The notes under the pieces: model-generated
Told to the model about the DNA's origin: nothing
Database searches by the model: none
Seen by the model: the letters and a program-made list of their open reading frames with translations, nothing else
Source of the DNA: an uncultured Alphaproteobacteria bacterium
GTDB taxonomy: Bacteria > Pseudomonadota > Alphaproteobacteria > CAAGCB01 > CAG-977
NCBI GenBank assembly: GCA_944393745.1
Contig: CALYBD010000003.1
Location: forward strand, 1 to 64,000
Direction: 5' to 3'
Length of the DNA: 64,000 nucleotides
Position numbers and translations under genes: made by a program
Shown here: positions 44,073-53,241 of the stretch, piece by piece
Layout: every line of letters begins with the position of its first letter
How positions within the stretch are numbered: the stretch's first letter is position 1

Positions 44073-46554
44073 TGATCGTATCCAGTAAAGCTGTTTTTAT
44101 GTGTTGTATTTTGTCCGTGTCGGTGATTTTGGCGTTCTCCGCGTCTGTTACGTAAAACACGTCAACGACACGGGAACCATACGTGTAAACGTGCGCGGAC
44201 ACAATCTTTAAATTTAATTTTGTCATTGTATGCGTAACGGCATGAAGAAATCCGATACTGTCCGTTCCGTTGATTTCGATCAGCGAACAAGAATCCGATG
44301 CCGCATTGTTGATAAACACCCGCGGCGGACTCCACAAAGCGGCGGACGGAGACGCTTTTAAACGTTTTGATCGCAGTTTTTCCTCTATAAGGGCGGAATC
44401 GGATCGGGCGATATTGTTTTGCAGACGTTGAATTTTTTTTGCGGAAGTCAGCGGTTTTTTTTCATTTAACAGGTTGGTTTCCTGAATTAAAAAAGTATCC
44501 AGAGCCATGCCGTTGTCCAGGGTGGTGATTTGGGCTTCGATAATGGAAACGTCTTCCGTTGCCATGGCACCGGTGATTTCCGCAAACAAGCCGTTATGAT
44601 CGGGCGCCAGCACAATAAATTCGCTGACACCGCGTTCGTTGTCCGTCGTGATTGAAAAAGCATACTGTCCGGCCACGGCTTTTTGCGCCATTTGTTTTTG
44701 TGTGTCGGTTAAACGGCGCGTCCGGCTGTCGGCTCCCTGCATTTTTTCCAAGGCCAGCGTAAATAATTCTTTGAGCAGTTTTTCTTTAAACGAATTCCAT
44801 ACGTTCGGACCGACGGCCTTGATGTCCGCAATGCTTAAAGCGTATAACAGTTTTAAACGTTCGGGCGATTGGACAATGTCAACAAAATCTTTGATGGTTT
44901 TGGGATCAAAAATGTCCCGTTTAAAGGCTGTTTCACTCATGATCAGATGATGCGCAACCAGCCAGATGACCGTTTCGGCATCATCGTTTTCCAATCCCAG
45001 CTCTGTTGTTATTTTTTTTGCCAGTTCGGCTCCTTTTTCGGCGTGCTTTCCGCCCCGTCCTTTACCGATATCGTGCAGCAAAGCGGCCAGATACAAAGCG
45101 CGTCTTGACTGCGGCATTAATTCCCCGGGCGTTTCGGATAAAAATCCGACGGCTTTGAACGTGTGTTCGTCCGTTGTATAAACATGATACAAATCAAACT
45201 GAACCTGAGCGACAATATTCTGAAATTCCGGAATTAAATAGCCCAAAACGCCGCTTTCCGCCATTTGCCGCAAAGCCGATTCGGGATTGTCGGACAACAA
45301 AATTTCAAAAAACATCTGCCGGGCTTCGGGCATATTGCGCACACGGCGCATCAGTTTGGAATTATCCGTAATCAACTGCAACGTCTGCGGGTTTAAAGAC
45401 AGCTTTAAACGTTGTTTTAAGACAAAAGCCTGCAGCAAAATCAACGGATTTTCATTGAAATGAACATGATCTTTAAAGGCAATCCTGTTGTTGATTAAGT
45501 AAAAATCCGCCCTGTCGTCCAAAGGCCTGATCACGGGCGTACCGTCCAAAGCATCGGTAATCGCCGTTGTGATTTGTCCGGACAATTCTCCGACCGTTTT
45601 GCAAGTCAGATAGTAATGCTTCATGAATCTTTCGGCTGCCGATTGTCCCGTCCGATTCACGTATCCCATTTCGGCCGCAATCTTTTTTTGTGCGTCAAAA
45701 GTCAGAATATCTCCGGCTTTGGCATTGATCAGATGCAAACGACAGCGTACGGTTGCCAAAAAACGGTGCGCTTTTAAAAACTTATGACAGGCGACGGGAC
45801 TTAAAATCCCCAAGCCGACCAAATCGGGCATGTCGGTAATGCCGAACAGATATTTTGCCAGCCAGAACATTAAATGCAAATCACGCAGCCCGCCGCGCCC
45901 TTCTTTGACATTGGGTTCCAGCATATATTTTGATTGCCCCATACGTTGATAACGTGCCCGGCGTTCGTCCAGTTTGGCTTCGACAAAGTGCCGCTGCGTC
46001 CCGTTTGTGCGCAACGCCTCATAACGGGCACAAAAATCATTAAACAGATCCTCGTTGCCCCAGACAAGACGGCTTTCCAGCAGATTTGTTCGGATACTCA
46101 TATCCCGTTCGGCTTCCGAAATACATTCCGCCGGTGTCCGAACAGAAGAACCGACTTTTAACCCCGTATCCCATAACACAGACGTTAAAAAAGATATAAG
46201 CTCTTGATTTTCTTTGTTTTCTTCGCGTATTAAAAATAAAATATCAATGTCCGAATACGGGGCCAGTTCTTTGCGTCCGTAACCGCCGACGGCAACCAAT
46301 GCCAGATTGTTTTCTGTTCCGGGAAAAAGAGTTTCGTTTAAAAAGTCAACGGTTTCGGATAAAGTTTGATCCAATTCGTCGGCGTGAAAGAACATGGCTT
46401 CCAGTCCGCTGTTTTGCGGTATATCCAGCGCAGCTTTTAAATGGTCCGGCATTTCGTCGCATTTTTGTTTTAACACAGCGGTCAAAGCCGTTTTTTTCCC
46501 GGCTTCGTTAACGGCGGTATCCCAGGCTTGTTTTAAATCGTGTTTTAAAGTCAT
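44047..46554 (-). CDS. glnD: Bifunctional PII uridylyltransferase/uridylyl-removing enzyme
   Basis: Nitrogen sensor that adds UMP to, or removes it from, PII proteins according to glutamine. 835 residues, somewhat shorter than many. The nucleotidyltransferase domain has VGGYGRKELAPYSDIDILFL (about 92-111); the HD domain has LAALLHDIGKGRGGKHAEKGA (about 490); two ACT domains fill the C-terminus (about 665-740 and 770-835). All four modules look intact. The ATG overlaps the mutS stop (ATGA). Its PII and glutamine synthetase partners are outside the window. Confidence 0.97.
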   Translation of the reverse strand: MTLKHDLKQAWDTAVNEAGKKTALTAVLKQKCDEMPDHLKAALDIPQNSGLEAMFFHADELDQTLSETVDFLNETLFPGTENNLALVAVGGYGRKELAPYSDIDILFLIREENKENQELISFLTSVLWDTGLKVGSSVRTPAECISEAERDMSIRTNLLESRLVWGNEDLFNDFCARYEALRTNGTQRHFVEAKLDERRARYQRMGQSKYMLEPNVKEGRGGLRDLHLMFWLAKYLFGITDMPDLVGLGILSPVACHKFLKAHRFLATVRCRLHLINAKAGDILTFDAQKKIAAEMGYVNRTGQSAAERFMKHYYLTCKTVGELSGQITTAITDALDGTPVIRPLDDRADFYLINNRIAFKDHVHFNENPLILLQAFVLKQRLKLSLNPQTLQLITDNSKLMRRVRNMPEARQMFFEILLSDNPESALRQMAESGVLGYLIPEFQNIVAQVQFDLYHVYTTDEHTFKAVGFLSETPGELMPQSRRALYLAALLHDIGKGRGGKHAEKGAELAKKITTELGLENDDAETVIWLVAHHLIMSETAFKRDIFDPKTIKDFVDIVQSPERLKLLYALSIADIKAVGPNVWNSFKEKLLKELFTLALEKMQGADSRTRRLTDTQKQMAQKAVAGQYAFSITTDNERGVSEFIVLAPDHNGLFAEITGAMATEDVSIIEAQITTLDNGMALDTFLIQETNLLNEKKPLTSAKKIQRLQNNIARSDSALIEEKLRSKRLKASPSAALWSPPRVFINNAASDSCSLIEINGTDSIGFLHAVTHTMTKLNLKIVSAHVYTYGSRVVDVFYVTDAENAKITDTDKIQHIKTALLDTINGSTAFCD

Positions 46555-49268
46555 TTGTTTTGATCCGCCAATTGTTTTAAACGGTACAATTCGTCCAAAG
46601 CCTGTCGGGGCGTTAAATCATCGGGCACGATCTTGTCCAGTTCAATTACGACAGGAGAGGGCTCAACGGTTGTTTGCGGTTCGGGCTTTTCGTTTTTTAC
46701 ATTTTTTTTAACCATGGCAAACAAAGGCAGATCGTTCATAAAGTTGATTTCATAGGATCCTTGTTTTTCCATTTGTTCCAGAACCTGTCCGGCGCGGACA
46801 ATAACGGCAGGAGGCAATCCGGCCAGCCGGCCGACATGAATGCCGTAAGATCGGTCCGCCGTTCCTTTGATGACTTCGTGCAAAAAAACAACGTTGCCTT
46901 TCCATTCTTTGATTCGCATGGTGTACAGCGACAGATGAGCCAGGACTTCGGTCAATGCCGTCAATTCATGATAGTGTGTGGCAAATAAAGCGCGGGATTT
47001 GTTGATGTCGTGCAAATATTCCACAACGGCCCAGGCGATGGACAGTCCGTCAAAAGTGGCCGTCCCGCGTCCGATTTCGTCCAATATGACCAAAGACCGT
47101 TCGGTGGATTGGTTTAAAATCGCCGCCGTTTCGATCATTTCAACCATAAAAGTCGATCGTCCGCGCGCCAGATCGTCTGCCGCGCCGACACGGGAAAACA
47201 GTTTGTCCACAATGCCGATTCGCGCCGATTGTGCCGGCACATAACACCCCGCCTGTGCCAGAATGGCAATCAGAGCGTTTTGGCGTAAAAAAGTACTTTT
47301 CCCGGCCATGTTCGGTCCCGTGATCAGCCATAGCCGTCCGTCTTTTGTTTCATGATTGCCCAGATGGCAGTCATTTGTGACAAAATCGGTTTCATGTGCG
47401 GCTTTCATTGTTTGTTCGACAACGGGGTGGCGGCCTTTGACAATATCAAACGCCAGGCTGTCTTCCAAAACCGGGCGGCAGTAATCGTTTTCTTCCGCCG
47501 TTTGCGCCAATCCGGCAGCAACGTCCAAAACCGCCAGGATTTGGGCGTTGCGGGCAATCTGATCGGCCGCGCTTGTCACTTTGGTAACCAGATCCGTAAA
47601 CAGGTTTAATTCCAAATCCAGAGCTTTTTCTGCCGCACCGCGCAGTTTGTTTTCCATTTCCGACAGTTCAACCGTTGTAAAACGCACGGCGTTTGCCATC
47701 GTCTGGCGGTGGATAAAAACGGCATTTCCGTTATGGATTTCCTGCAGGATTTTCTGCGCATTTTTGGCAGATATCTCAATAAAGTATCCCATTAAGTTAT
47801 TATGGGATATTTTCAAACCGGAAACGCCCGTCATTTCGGCATATTTTGTCTGTAATTCGGCAATCATCTGCCGGCTTTGATCGCGCAGGCGTTTCATTTC
47901 GTCCAGCTCCGCACAGTACAGCGGCGCGATAAATCCGCCGTCCCGGGCCAGCAAAGGCAGATCCGGCGCCAAAGCGCGGTTCAAAGTATCCGTTAATGCC
48001 TCTAATTCGTTTAAGGCGTTCAAACAGACTTCTATCGCCGATGGCATTCCCAGATCAGAATGCAAAGCCAGCTTTATTTCCGGTGTTTGCTTTAACGTAT
48101 CGCGGATTGCCGCCAGATCACGCGGGCCGCCGCGTCCCAAAGACAACCGCGCCAAAGCCCGTTCCATGTCCGGACATTCGGCCAGTCTGTCGCGGATCGT
48201 CGCACGGATCAGAGGATTTTTGATAAAGAATTCGATTCTGTCCAATCGTTTATTAATGGCGGCCGCATCCGTTAGCGGAGAAGATAAATACCGTGATAAC
48301 AGCCGAGCGCCCGAACCGGTAACGGTTTTGTCAATACAGGAAAAAAGAGTCGGTCCTTTTTCATCGCTCAAGGAATGAAACAGTTCCAGATTACGTCGCG
48401 TCGCCGCATCAATTTCCATCAGCCGACCGGCAGTAAAGTGTTTCAACGGGTTCAGTCTGGGAATCTGTCCTTTTTGGGTTAATTCGATATAATCAACCAA
48501 AGCGCCGGCCGCCCCCAATTCGGATTTGTTAAAATGCCCGAAAGCGTCCAGCGTTTGAACGTTAAAGAAATTTTCCAGTCTTTTTTGACCGTTTTCGGGG
48601 GAAAAACGCGCTGTCGGCAAAGGGGTCAGAAAGCGTTTATAGTCATTAAACACTTCAAAAAATTCAGGAGTTTGCAGAATTTTTTCGGAAACAATAATTT
48701 CTTTGGGTTCCAGACGCGACAATCCGGCCGCCAAAGCGACGGGCTTTCTGTCCGGCAAAGTCTGTACGGCAAAATCGCCGGTTGACACATCCGCCCAGGC
48801 CATGCCGATTCCGTCGGCCGTTTGCGTTAATGACAATAAATAATTACAGCGGCGCGGTTCCAAAATGTTGTCTTCGGTCAATGTTCCCGGCGTAATTAAA
48901 CGAATGACTTCGCGTTTGACCAGCGTATTGCTGCCGCGTTCTTTACGTGCTTGGACAGGATCTTCCATCTGTTCGCAGATGGCGACTTTGAATCCTTTTT
49001 TGATCAGGCGGGAAAGATAAATTTCATGAGAATGAACCGGGACGCCGCACATCGGAATGTCCTGTCCTTTTTCCCGGTTGCGTTTTGTCAGGGCAATATC
49101 CAACGCTGCCGACGCTTTGACGGCATCGTCAAAAAACATTTCGTAAAAATCACCCATGCGGTAAAACAGCAGGTAACCTTCGTTTTGGCGCTTTATTTCA
49201 AAATACTGCTCCATCATCGGCGTTAATTTCTGAGCCCCGTTCTGCGCCGCGTTGATTATCTGATTCAT
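46551..49268 (-). CDS. mutS: DNA mismatch repair protein MutS
   Basis: Recognises mismatches and loops in DNA. 905 residues. The mismatch-binding motif is LLFYRMGDFYEMF (about 33-45), with the FxE Phe equivalent; the ABC ATPase has Walker A TGPNMAGKSTFLRQ (about 648-660), Walker B SLVILDEIGRGTATFDG and the HYHELTAL His switch. The C-terminal helix-turn-helix and short tail are present (LTPRQALDELYRLKQL). It is divergent from maeB over 78 bases. Confidence 0.98.
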   Translation of the reverse strand: MNQIINAAQNGAQKLTPMMEQYFEIKRQNEGYLLFYRMGDFYEMFFDDAVKASAALDIALTKRNREKGQDIPMCGVPVHSHEIYLSRLIKKGFKVAICEQMEDPVQARKERGSNTLVKREVIRLITPGTLTEDNILEPRRCNYLLSLTQTADGIGMAWADVSTGDFAVQTLPDRKPVALAAGLSRLEPKEIIVSEKILQTPEFFEVFNDYKRFLTPLPTARFSPENGQKRLENFFNVQTLDAFGHFNKSELGAAGALVDYIELTQKGQIPRLNPLKHFTAGRLMEIDAATRRNLELFHSLSDEKGPTLFSCIDKTVTGSGARLLSRYLSSPLTDAAAINKRLDRIEFFIKNPLIRATIRDRLAECPDMERALARLSLGRGGPRDLAAIRDTLKQTPEIKLALHSDLGMPSAIEVCLNALNELEALTDTLNRALAPDLPLLARDGGFIAPLYCAELDEMKRLRDQSRQMIAELQTKYAEMTGVSGLKISHNNLMGYFIEISAKNAQKILQEIHNGNAVFIHRQTMANAVRFTTVELSEMENKLRGAAEKALDLELNLFTDLVTKVTSAADQIARNAQILAVLDVAAGLAQTAEENDYCRPVLEDSLAFDIVKGRHPVVEQTMKAAHETDFVTNDCHLGNHETKDGRLWLITGPNMAGKSTFLRQNALIAILAQAGCYVPAQSARIGIVDKLFSRVGAADDLARGRSTFMVEMIETAAILNQSTERSLVILDEIGRGTATFDGLSIAWAVVEYLHDINKSRALFATHYHELTALTEVLAHLSLYTMRIKEWKGNVVFLHEVIKGTADRSYGIHVGRLAGLPPAVIVRAGQVLEQMEKQGSYEINFMNDLPLFAMVKKNVKNEKPEPQTTVEPSPVVIELDKIVPDDLTPRQALDELYRLKQLADQNK

Positions 49269-49346
49269 AGCAATTCACTTCTTTATTTATTTATGATATC
49301 TGTAATATATCCATTTTTAACCGATCAATAAAGACGTGAAAAGACA

Positions 49347-50588
49347 ATGACCGAAAATAAAAAAACACTTGAACAGGAAGCTTTGGCTTTGCATACGGCC
49401 GGTCGTCCCGGAAAAATAGAAATCAAAGCAACGAAACCCCTTGAAACTCAGAAAGATTTGTCTTTGGCTTATTCGCCCGGAGTGGCGGCGCCGTGTCTGG
49501 AAATCCAAAAAAATCCGGACGATGCTTTTCGCTATACGGCCAAAGGAAATCTGGTCGCCGTTATATCAAACGGAACGGCGGTTTTGGGACTGGGGGATAT
49601 CGGGGCTTTGGCATCAAAGCCGGTGATGGAAGGCAAAGCCGTTTTATTCAAACGTTTCGCCGATGTTGATGCCGTTGATATTGAAATTAATACCAAAGAT
49701 CCCGATAAAGTCGTGGAAACGGCGGCGTTGATCGGTGACGGTTTCGGCGGAATTAATCTGGAAGATATTAAAGCACCCGAATGTTTTTATATTGAACGCG
49801 AATTAAAAAAACGGCTGAATATTCCTGTTTTTCACGATGATCAGCACGGAACGGCCGTCGTTGTCGCCGCCGGCTTGGTCAACGGATTGGAATTAACCGG
49901 CAGAAAAATCGAAGACATTAAACTGGTTGTCAACGGTGCCGGTGCAGCCGCCGTTGCCTGCACGTCTTTGTTGCGGGAAATGGGGGTTAAGAATATCATT
50001 ATGTGCGATTCCAAAGGCGTGATCTATCAGGGTCGGACCGAAGGAATGAATCCGTTTAAGGAATCTTTTGCCGCCGATACCGCGGCGCGTACTTTGGCCG
50101 AAGCCGTCAGGGGGGCTGATGTTTTCCTGGGGCTGTCGGTGAAGGGGGCTTTGACGCCCGATATGGTCAGGACAATGGCCGCGGCGCCGCTGATTTTTGC
50201 TCTGGCTAATCCAAATCCGGAAATTACGCCGCAGGAAGCTTTGGCCGCCGTTCCCGAAGCGATTATAGCAACGGGGCGTTCGGATTATCCGAATCAAATC
50301 AATAACGTGTTGGGCTTTCCGTATATTTTCAGAGGCGCTTTGGACGTTCGGGCATCGCAAATCAATGAACAGATGAAACAGGCCGCGGCTCATGCTTTGG
50401 CCGAATTGGCACGTGCGGACGGCTTGTCCAAAGACAAAATCGTTCCGTCTCCGTTTGATCCCCGGCTGATCGAAACGGTACCGCCGGCCGTGGCAAAGGC
50501 CGCCTGCGAAACAGGAGTAGCGCGTTTGCCGATAACGGATCCGGACGCCTATCGTACCGAATTGCGCGCTAAATTGAACAAAGGATAA
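49347..50588 (+). CDS. maeB: Malic enzyme, short form without phosphotransacetylase domain
   Basis: Oxidative decarboxylation of malate to pyruvate, most likely NADP-dependent. 413 residues with the malic N-domain (LSLAYSPGVAAPCLEI, GNLVAVISNGTAVLGLGDIG) and the NAD-binding domain (VNGAGAAAVACTSLL, ALANPNPEITP, ATGRSDYPNQINNVLGFPYIFRGALDVRA). Proteobacterial MaeB proteins of this position are usually about 760 residues, because a phosphotransacetylase-like domain follows; here the protein stops after the malic part, as in Gram-positive forms. No remnant of the extra domain follows, since the histidine kinase starts six bases later. Confidence 0.93.
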   Translation: MTENKKTLEQEALALHTAGRPGKIEIKATKPLETQKDLSLAYSPGVAAPCLEIQKNPDDAFRYTAKGNLVAVISNGTAVLGLGDIGALASKPVMEGKAVLFKRFADVDAVDIEINTKDPDKVVETAALIGDGFGGINLEDIKAPECFYIERELKKRLNIPVFHDDQHGTAVVVAAGLVNGLELTGRKIEDIKLVVNGAGAAAVACTSLLREMGVKNIIMCDSKGVIYQGRTEGMNPFKESFAADTAARTLAEAVRGADVFLGLSVKGALTPDMVRTMAAAPLIFALANPNPEITPQEALAAVPEAIIATGRSDYPNQINNVLGFPYIFRGALDVRASQINEQMKQAAAHALAELARADGLSKDKIVPSPFDPRLIETVPPAVAKAACETGVARLPITDPDAYRTELRAKLNKG

Positions 50589-50594
50589 CTCCTG

Positions 50595-52061
50595 ATGACT
50601 CAGCAGAATTCTGATCAAAAAGACGTTCCGTATCAATTTGCGGAACGTGTTTTAACGGTTTCTCTGCCAACGGCTCTTATGCTGATTATTCTGGTTGCGG
50701 CCGGGGAAATTGACGCACTGAGCGCAATTACCGGTTTTGCCATGGTTGTCAGTCTGACAATTGTATTGGCAATGCCGTTTTTGATGAATTTGAAAAATCT
50801 GACGCAATATGTTCACCAGATCGCACAGGAAGAAGACGTGCCCGATATGCCGACTTTCGGCAAAAAGGACGAAGAATCCGCCCGTATTATTGCCGCAATC
50901 AATCAGATGCGCAATATTTGGACAACGCGTACGGAACAATTGGAAGCACAGACTTTATCCGATGCTGCGGTGTTGGACAGTCTGCCCGATCCTTTGTTGA
51001 TGTTGGACGATGAAAGTCAGGTTATCGGCGCCAATCTGGCGGCACGTGAGCTGTTCGGTTTTAATGTGCGCGGTCAAACGTTGCGCATGTTGGTTGATTC
51101 TCAATACCTGCCGTTGGCGGCAGAACGTATTTTAAATGGTGATTCCCGCAAAGAAGATTTGGAAATCTGTCTGAAACAAAAGGTGTTTAACGCCAAACTG
51201 GAACGTTTGCCCGCGGCGGCAAAAGCCGGGGCCGTTATGGTTTTAACGTTGTATGACATGACGGCACGCAAGCAGTTTGAACAAATGCAGGCGGACTTTA
51301 TAGCCAACGCCAGTCATGAACTGCGGACGCCTTTGTCCGTGTTGTCCGGTTTTATTGAAACGTTGCAGTCGACGGCCAAAGAAGACGAACAGGCCAGGGA
51401 AAAGTTTTTATCGATTATGCAGACGCAGGCGCTCAGGATGTCCGGTCTGATCGAAAGCCTGCTGTGTTTGTCGCGTCTGCAGATGAATGAGGGGGAAAAA
51501 CTGTCCGATCTTGTGGATATTCCGGAGATTTTAACGGCCGTCAAGCAAATGCTGGACGCCAAAGCCGTCAAAACCGAAATGACGATTGCTTTAAAACCTT
51601 GTGCCCAGCCCGGAAAGATATTCGGAAATGTCAGCGAATTAAATCAGGTTTTTCAAAATCTGACGGATAACGCGTTAAAATACGGCAAACCCGGCGGACA
51701 GGTTACGATTTCCTGCCATATTGAGGATCGGGGCAGACCCGAAATGGACGCGCCGATGGTTTATGCCATTGCCGTTCATAACACCGGGGAACCGATTGCC
51801 GCAGAATATCTGCCGCATCTGTTTGAACGGTTTTATCGCGTGGCGTCCACGAAAAACAAGGCTGTCGGAACCGGTTTGGGCTTGTCGATCGTTCAGCAGA
51901 TCGTCAAACATCATAACGGTGTGATCACTGTAGAAAGTTCGAATGAAACGGGGACGGTTTTTACGGTTTATCTGCCGATGTACCCTGAGGATTTTTCTGA
52001 GGAAACTTCCGATTCAGAACCAGCAGAATCAACAGTCCCGGCAGACTCAACAAAGTCGTAA
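50595..52061 (+). CDS. PhoR-type sensor histidine kinase
   Basis: 488 residues. Two membrane helices close to the N-terminus (about 20-36 and 44-64) with hardly any periplasmic loop, a HAMP-like/linker part, a PAS domain (about 120-215), HisKA with phospho-acceptor His241 in NASHELRTPLSVLSGFIE, and HATPase with NLTDNALKYGKPGG and GTGLGLSIVQQIVKHHNG. The arrangement is that of PhoR, which senses phosphate through the Pst/PhoU complex, but neither phoB nor pst genes lie in the window, so the signal is unproven. The last 101 bases overlap the convergent ampG-like gene. Confidence 0.88.
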   Translation: MTQQNSDQKDVPYQFAERVLTVSLPTALMLIILVAAGEIDALSAITGFAMVVSLTIVLAMPFLMNLKNLTQYVHQIAQEEDVPDMPTFGKKDEESARIIAAINQMRNIWTTRTEQLEAQTLSDAAVLDSLPDPLLMLDDESQVIGANLAARELFGFNVRGQTLRMLVDSQYLPLAAERILNGDSRKEDLEICLKQKVFNAKLERLPAAAKAGAVMVLTLYDMTARKQFEQMQADFIANASHELRTPLSVLSGFIETLQSTAKEDEQAREKFLSIMQTQALRMSGLIESLLCLSRLQMNEGEKLSDLVDIPEILTAVKQMLDAKAVKTEMTIALKPCAQPGKIFGNVSELNQVFQNLTDNALKYGKPGGQVTISCHIEDRGRPEMDAPMVYAIAVHNTGEPIAAEYLPHLFERFYRVASTKNKAVGTGLGLSIVQQIVKHHNGVITVESSNETGTVFTVYLPMYPEDFSEETSDSEPAESTVPADSTKS

Positions 52062-53238
52062 TGATAAAAAAGACCGGCCAGGTCGTATGATCGGCAATCC
52101 ACCCGCTGCCCGAAGACAACAGATCACGCGGCAACGCCATTAATGAACTGAGCAAAGCGTACTGTGTTGCCGTATAGGCGGTATTGCATAAAAAGGACAT
52201 ATAAGCAACAAAGGCCGAAGTGGCCATGGCAGCCCCCAGATTATCCGATATGACGGAAATTGTCAGCCAGGTCAGGCTGTTTCCTTGCGTTGCCAAATAG
52301 GCAAAGGGCAGATTGCTGATTCCTTGTAAAATGCCGCAGATCAGCAAGCTTGGCATAACGCCGAATCGTACAACGATTACGCCGCCGATCAGCCCGCCCA
52401 GAATGGTTGCGACAATGCCGTACAATTTAACGATTGTGGCGATTTGTTCGTAAGTAAATCCCATTTCCGTATAAAACGGCGCCGTCATTGTCCCCATGGT
52501 TGTTTCACAAAGCTTGTAAAGCATAATGAACAAAACGATCCAGATCCAACCGGGACGGGAAACGAAATCTTTAATCGGTGCGATGACCGCGTTTTGAAAA
52601 AAGGCGGTATTGTCTTTTAAGGGGTGATGCGGCGGTTCTTTGACGATCAGGATTGTTATTATTCCGATCAGGCTTGAAAGGGCTAACAGCGTGTAAACGT
52701 TTTCCCAGGAAAGGATTGAGGCCAGGTACAACGCTCCGGCGCCGGCGATCAGCATACCGACACGGTAACCGAACACAAAACAGCCCGAAGCCGCTCCCTG
52801 ATCCTGCGGGTCAAAGTCTTCAACGCGAAATGCATCAAAAACAATGTCCTGAGACGCTGAGAAAAAAGCCACGCAAACGGCACAAATACCCGTTAACAAC
52901 GGCATTTGCGCCGGATTTGTTCTGACCAACAGCAGCAGACTGAGCATTAAAAAAAATTGAAAAACCAATGCCCAGGATCGCCTTTTGCCCAAAGCTTTTG
53001 TTAAAACGGGAATTTCACAATGATCAACGTAAGGCGCCCACAGAAATTTAAAACTGTAAGGAAAGCGAACCAGGGAAAATAACGCAATTTCTGTTTTGGA
53101 AACGCCTTGCGCCGCCAACCAATAAGCCAAAGTGGAAAAAATCAAAACAAACGGCAGACCGCTGAACAATCCCAAAATAAACATCACGATCATTTTGGGA
53201 TCGCGGTAAACGCCGACGGATTCTTTCCATCCGGCCAT
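51961..53238 (-). CDS. ampG: AmpG-like muropeptide MFS permease
   Basis: Takes up anhydro-muropeptides for cell-wall recycling. 425 residues with about 12 membrane helices. AmpG marks: LGLFSGLPFVLIFSTLAYWLAAQGVSKTEIALFSL, FKFLWAPYVDH, GKRRSW and ASQDIVFDAFRVE. The last helix and the 18-residue tail overlap the end of the histidine kinase by 101 bases on the other strand. typA ends three bases upstream, so the two are probably co-transcribed. Confidence 0.92.
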   Translation of the reverse strand: MAGWKESVGVYRDPKMIVMFILGLFSGLPFVLIFSTLAYWLAAQGVSKTEIALFSLVRFPYSFKFLWAPYVDHCEIPVLTKALGKRRSWALVFQFFLMLSLLLLVRTNPAQMPLLTGICAVCVAFFSASQDIVFDAFRVEDFDPQDQGAASGCFVFGYRVGMLIAGAGALYLASILSWENVYTLLALSSLIGIITILIVKEPPHHPLKDNTAFFQNAVIAPIKDFVSRPGWIWIVLFIMLYKLCETTMGTMTAPFYTEMGFTYEQIATIVKLYGIVATILGGLIGGVIVVRFGVMPSLLICGILQGISNLPFAYLATQGNSLTWLTISVISDNLGAAMATSAFVAYMSFLCNTAYTATQYALLSSLMALPRDLLSSGSGWIADHTTWPVFFIITTLLSLPGLLILLVLNRKFPQKNPQGTSADKP

Positions 53239-53241
53239 GTC

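Noticed and set aside
49893-50636. 247-codon minus-strand frame under maeB
   Set aside because: Antisense to a gene with clear malic-enzyme motifs; Arg/His/Gln-rich shadow.
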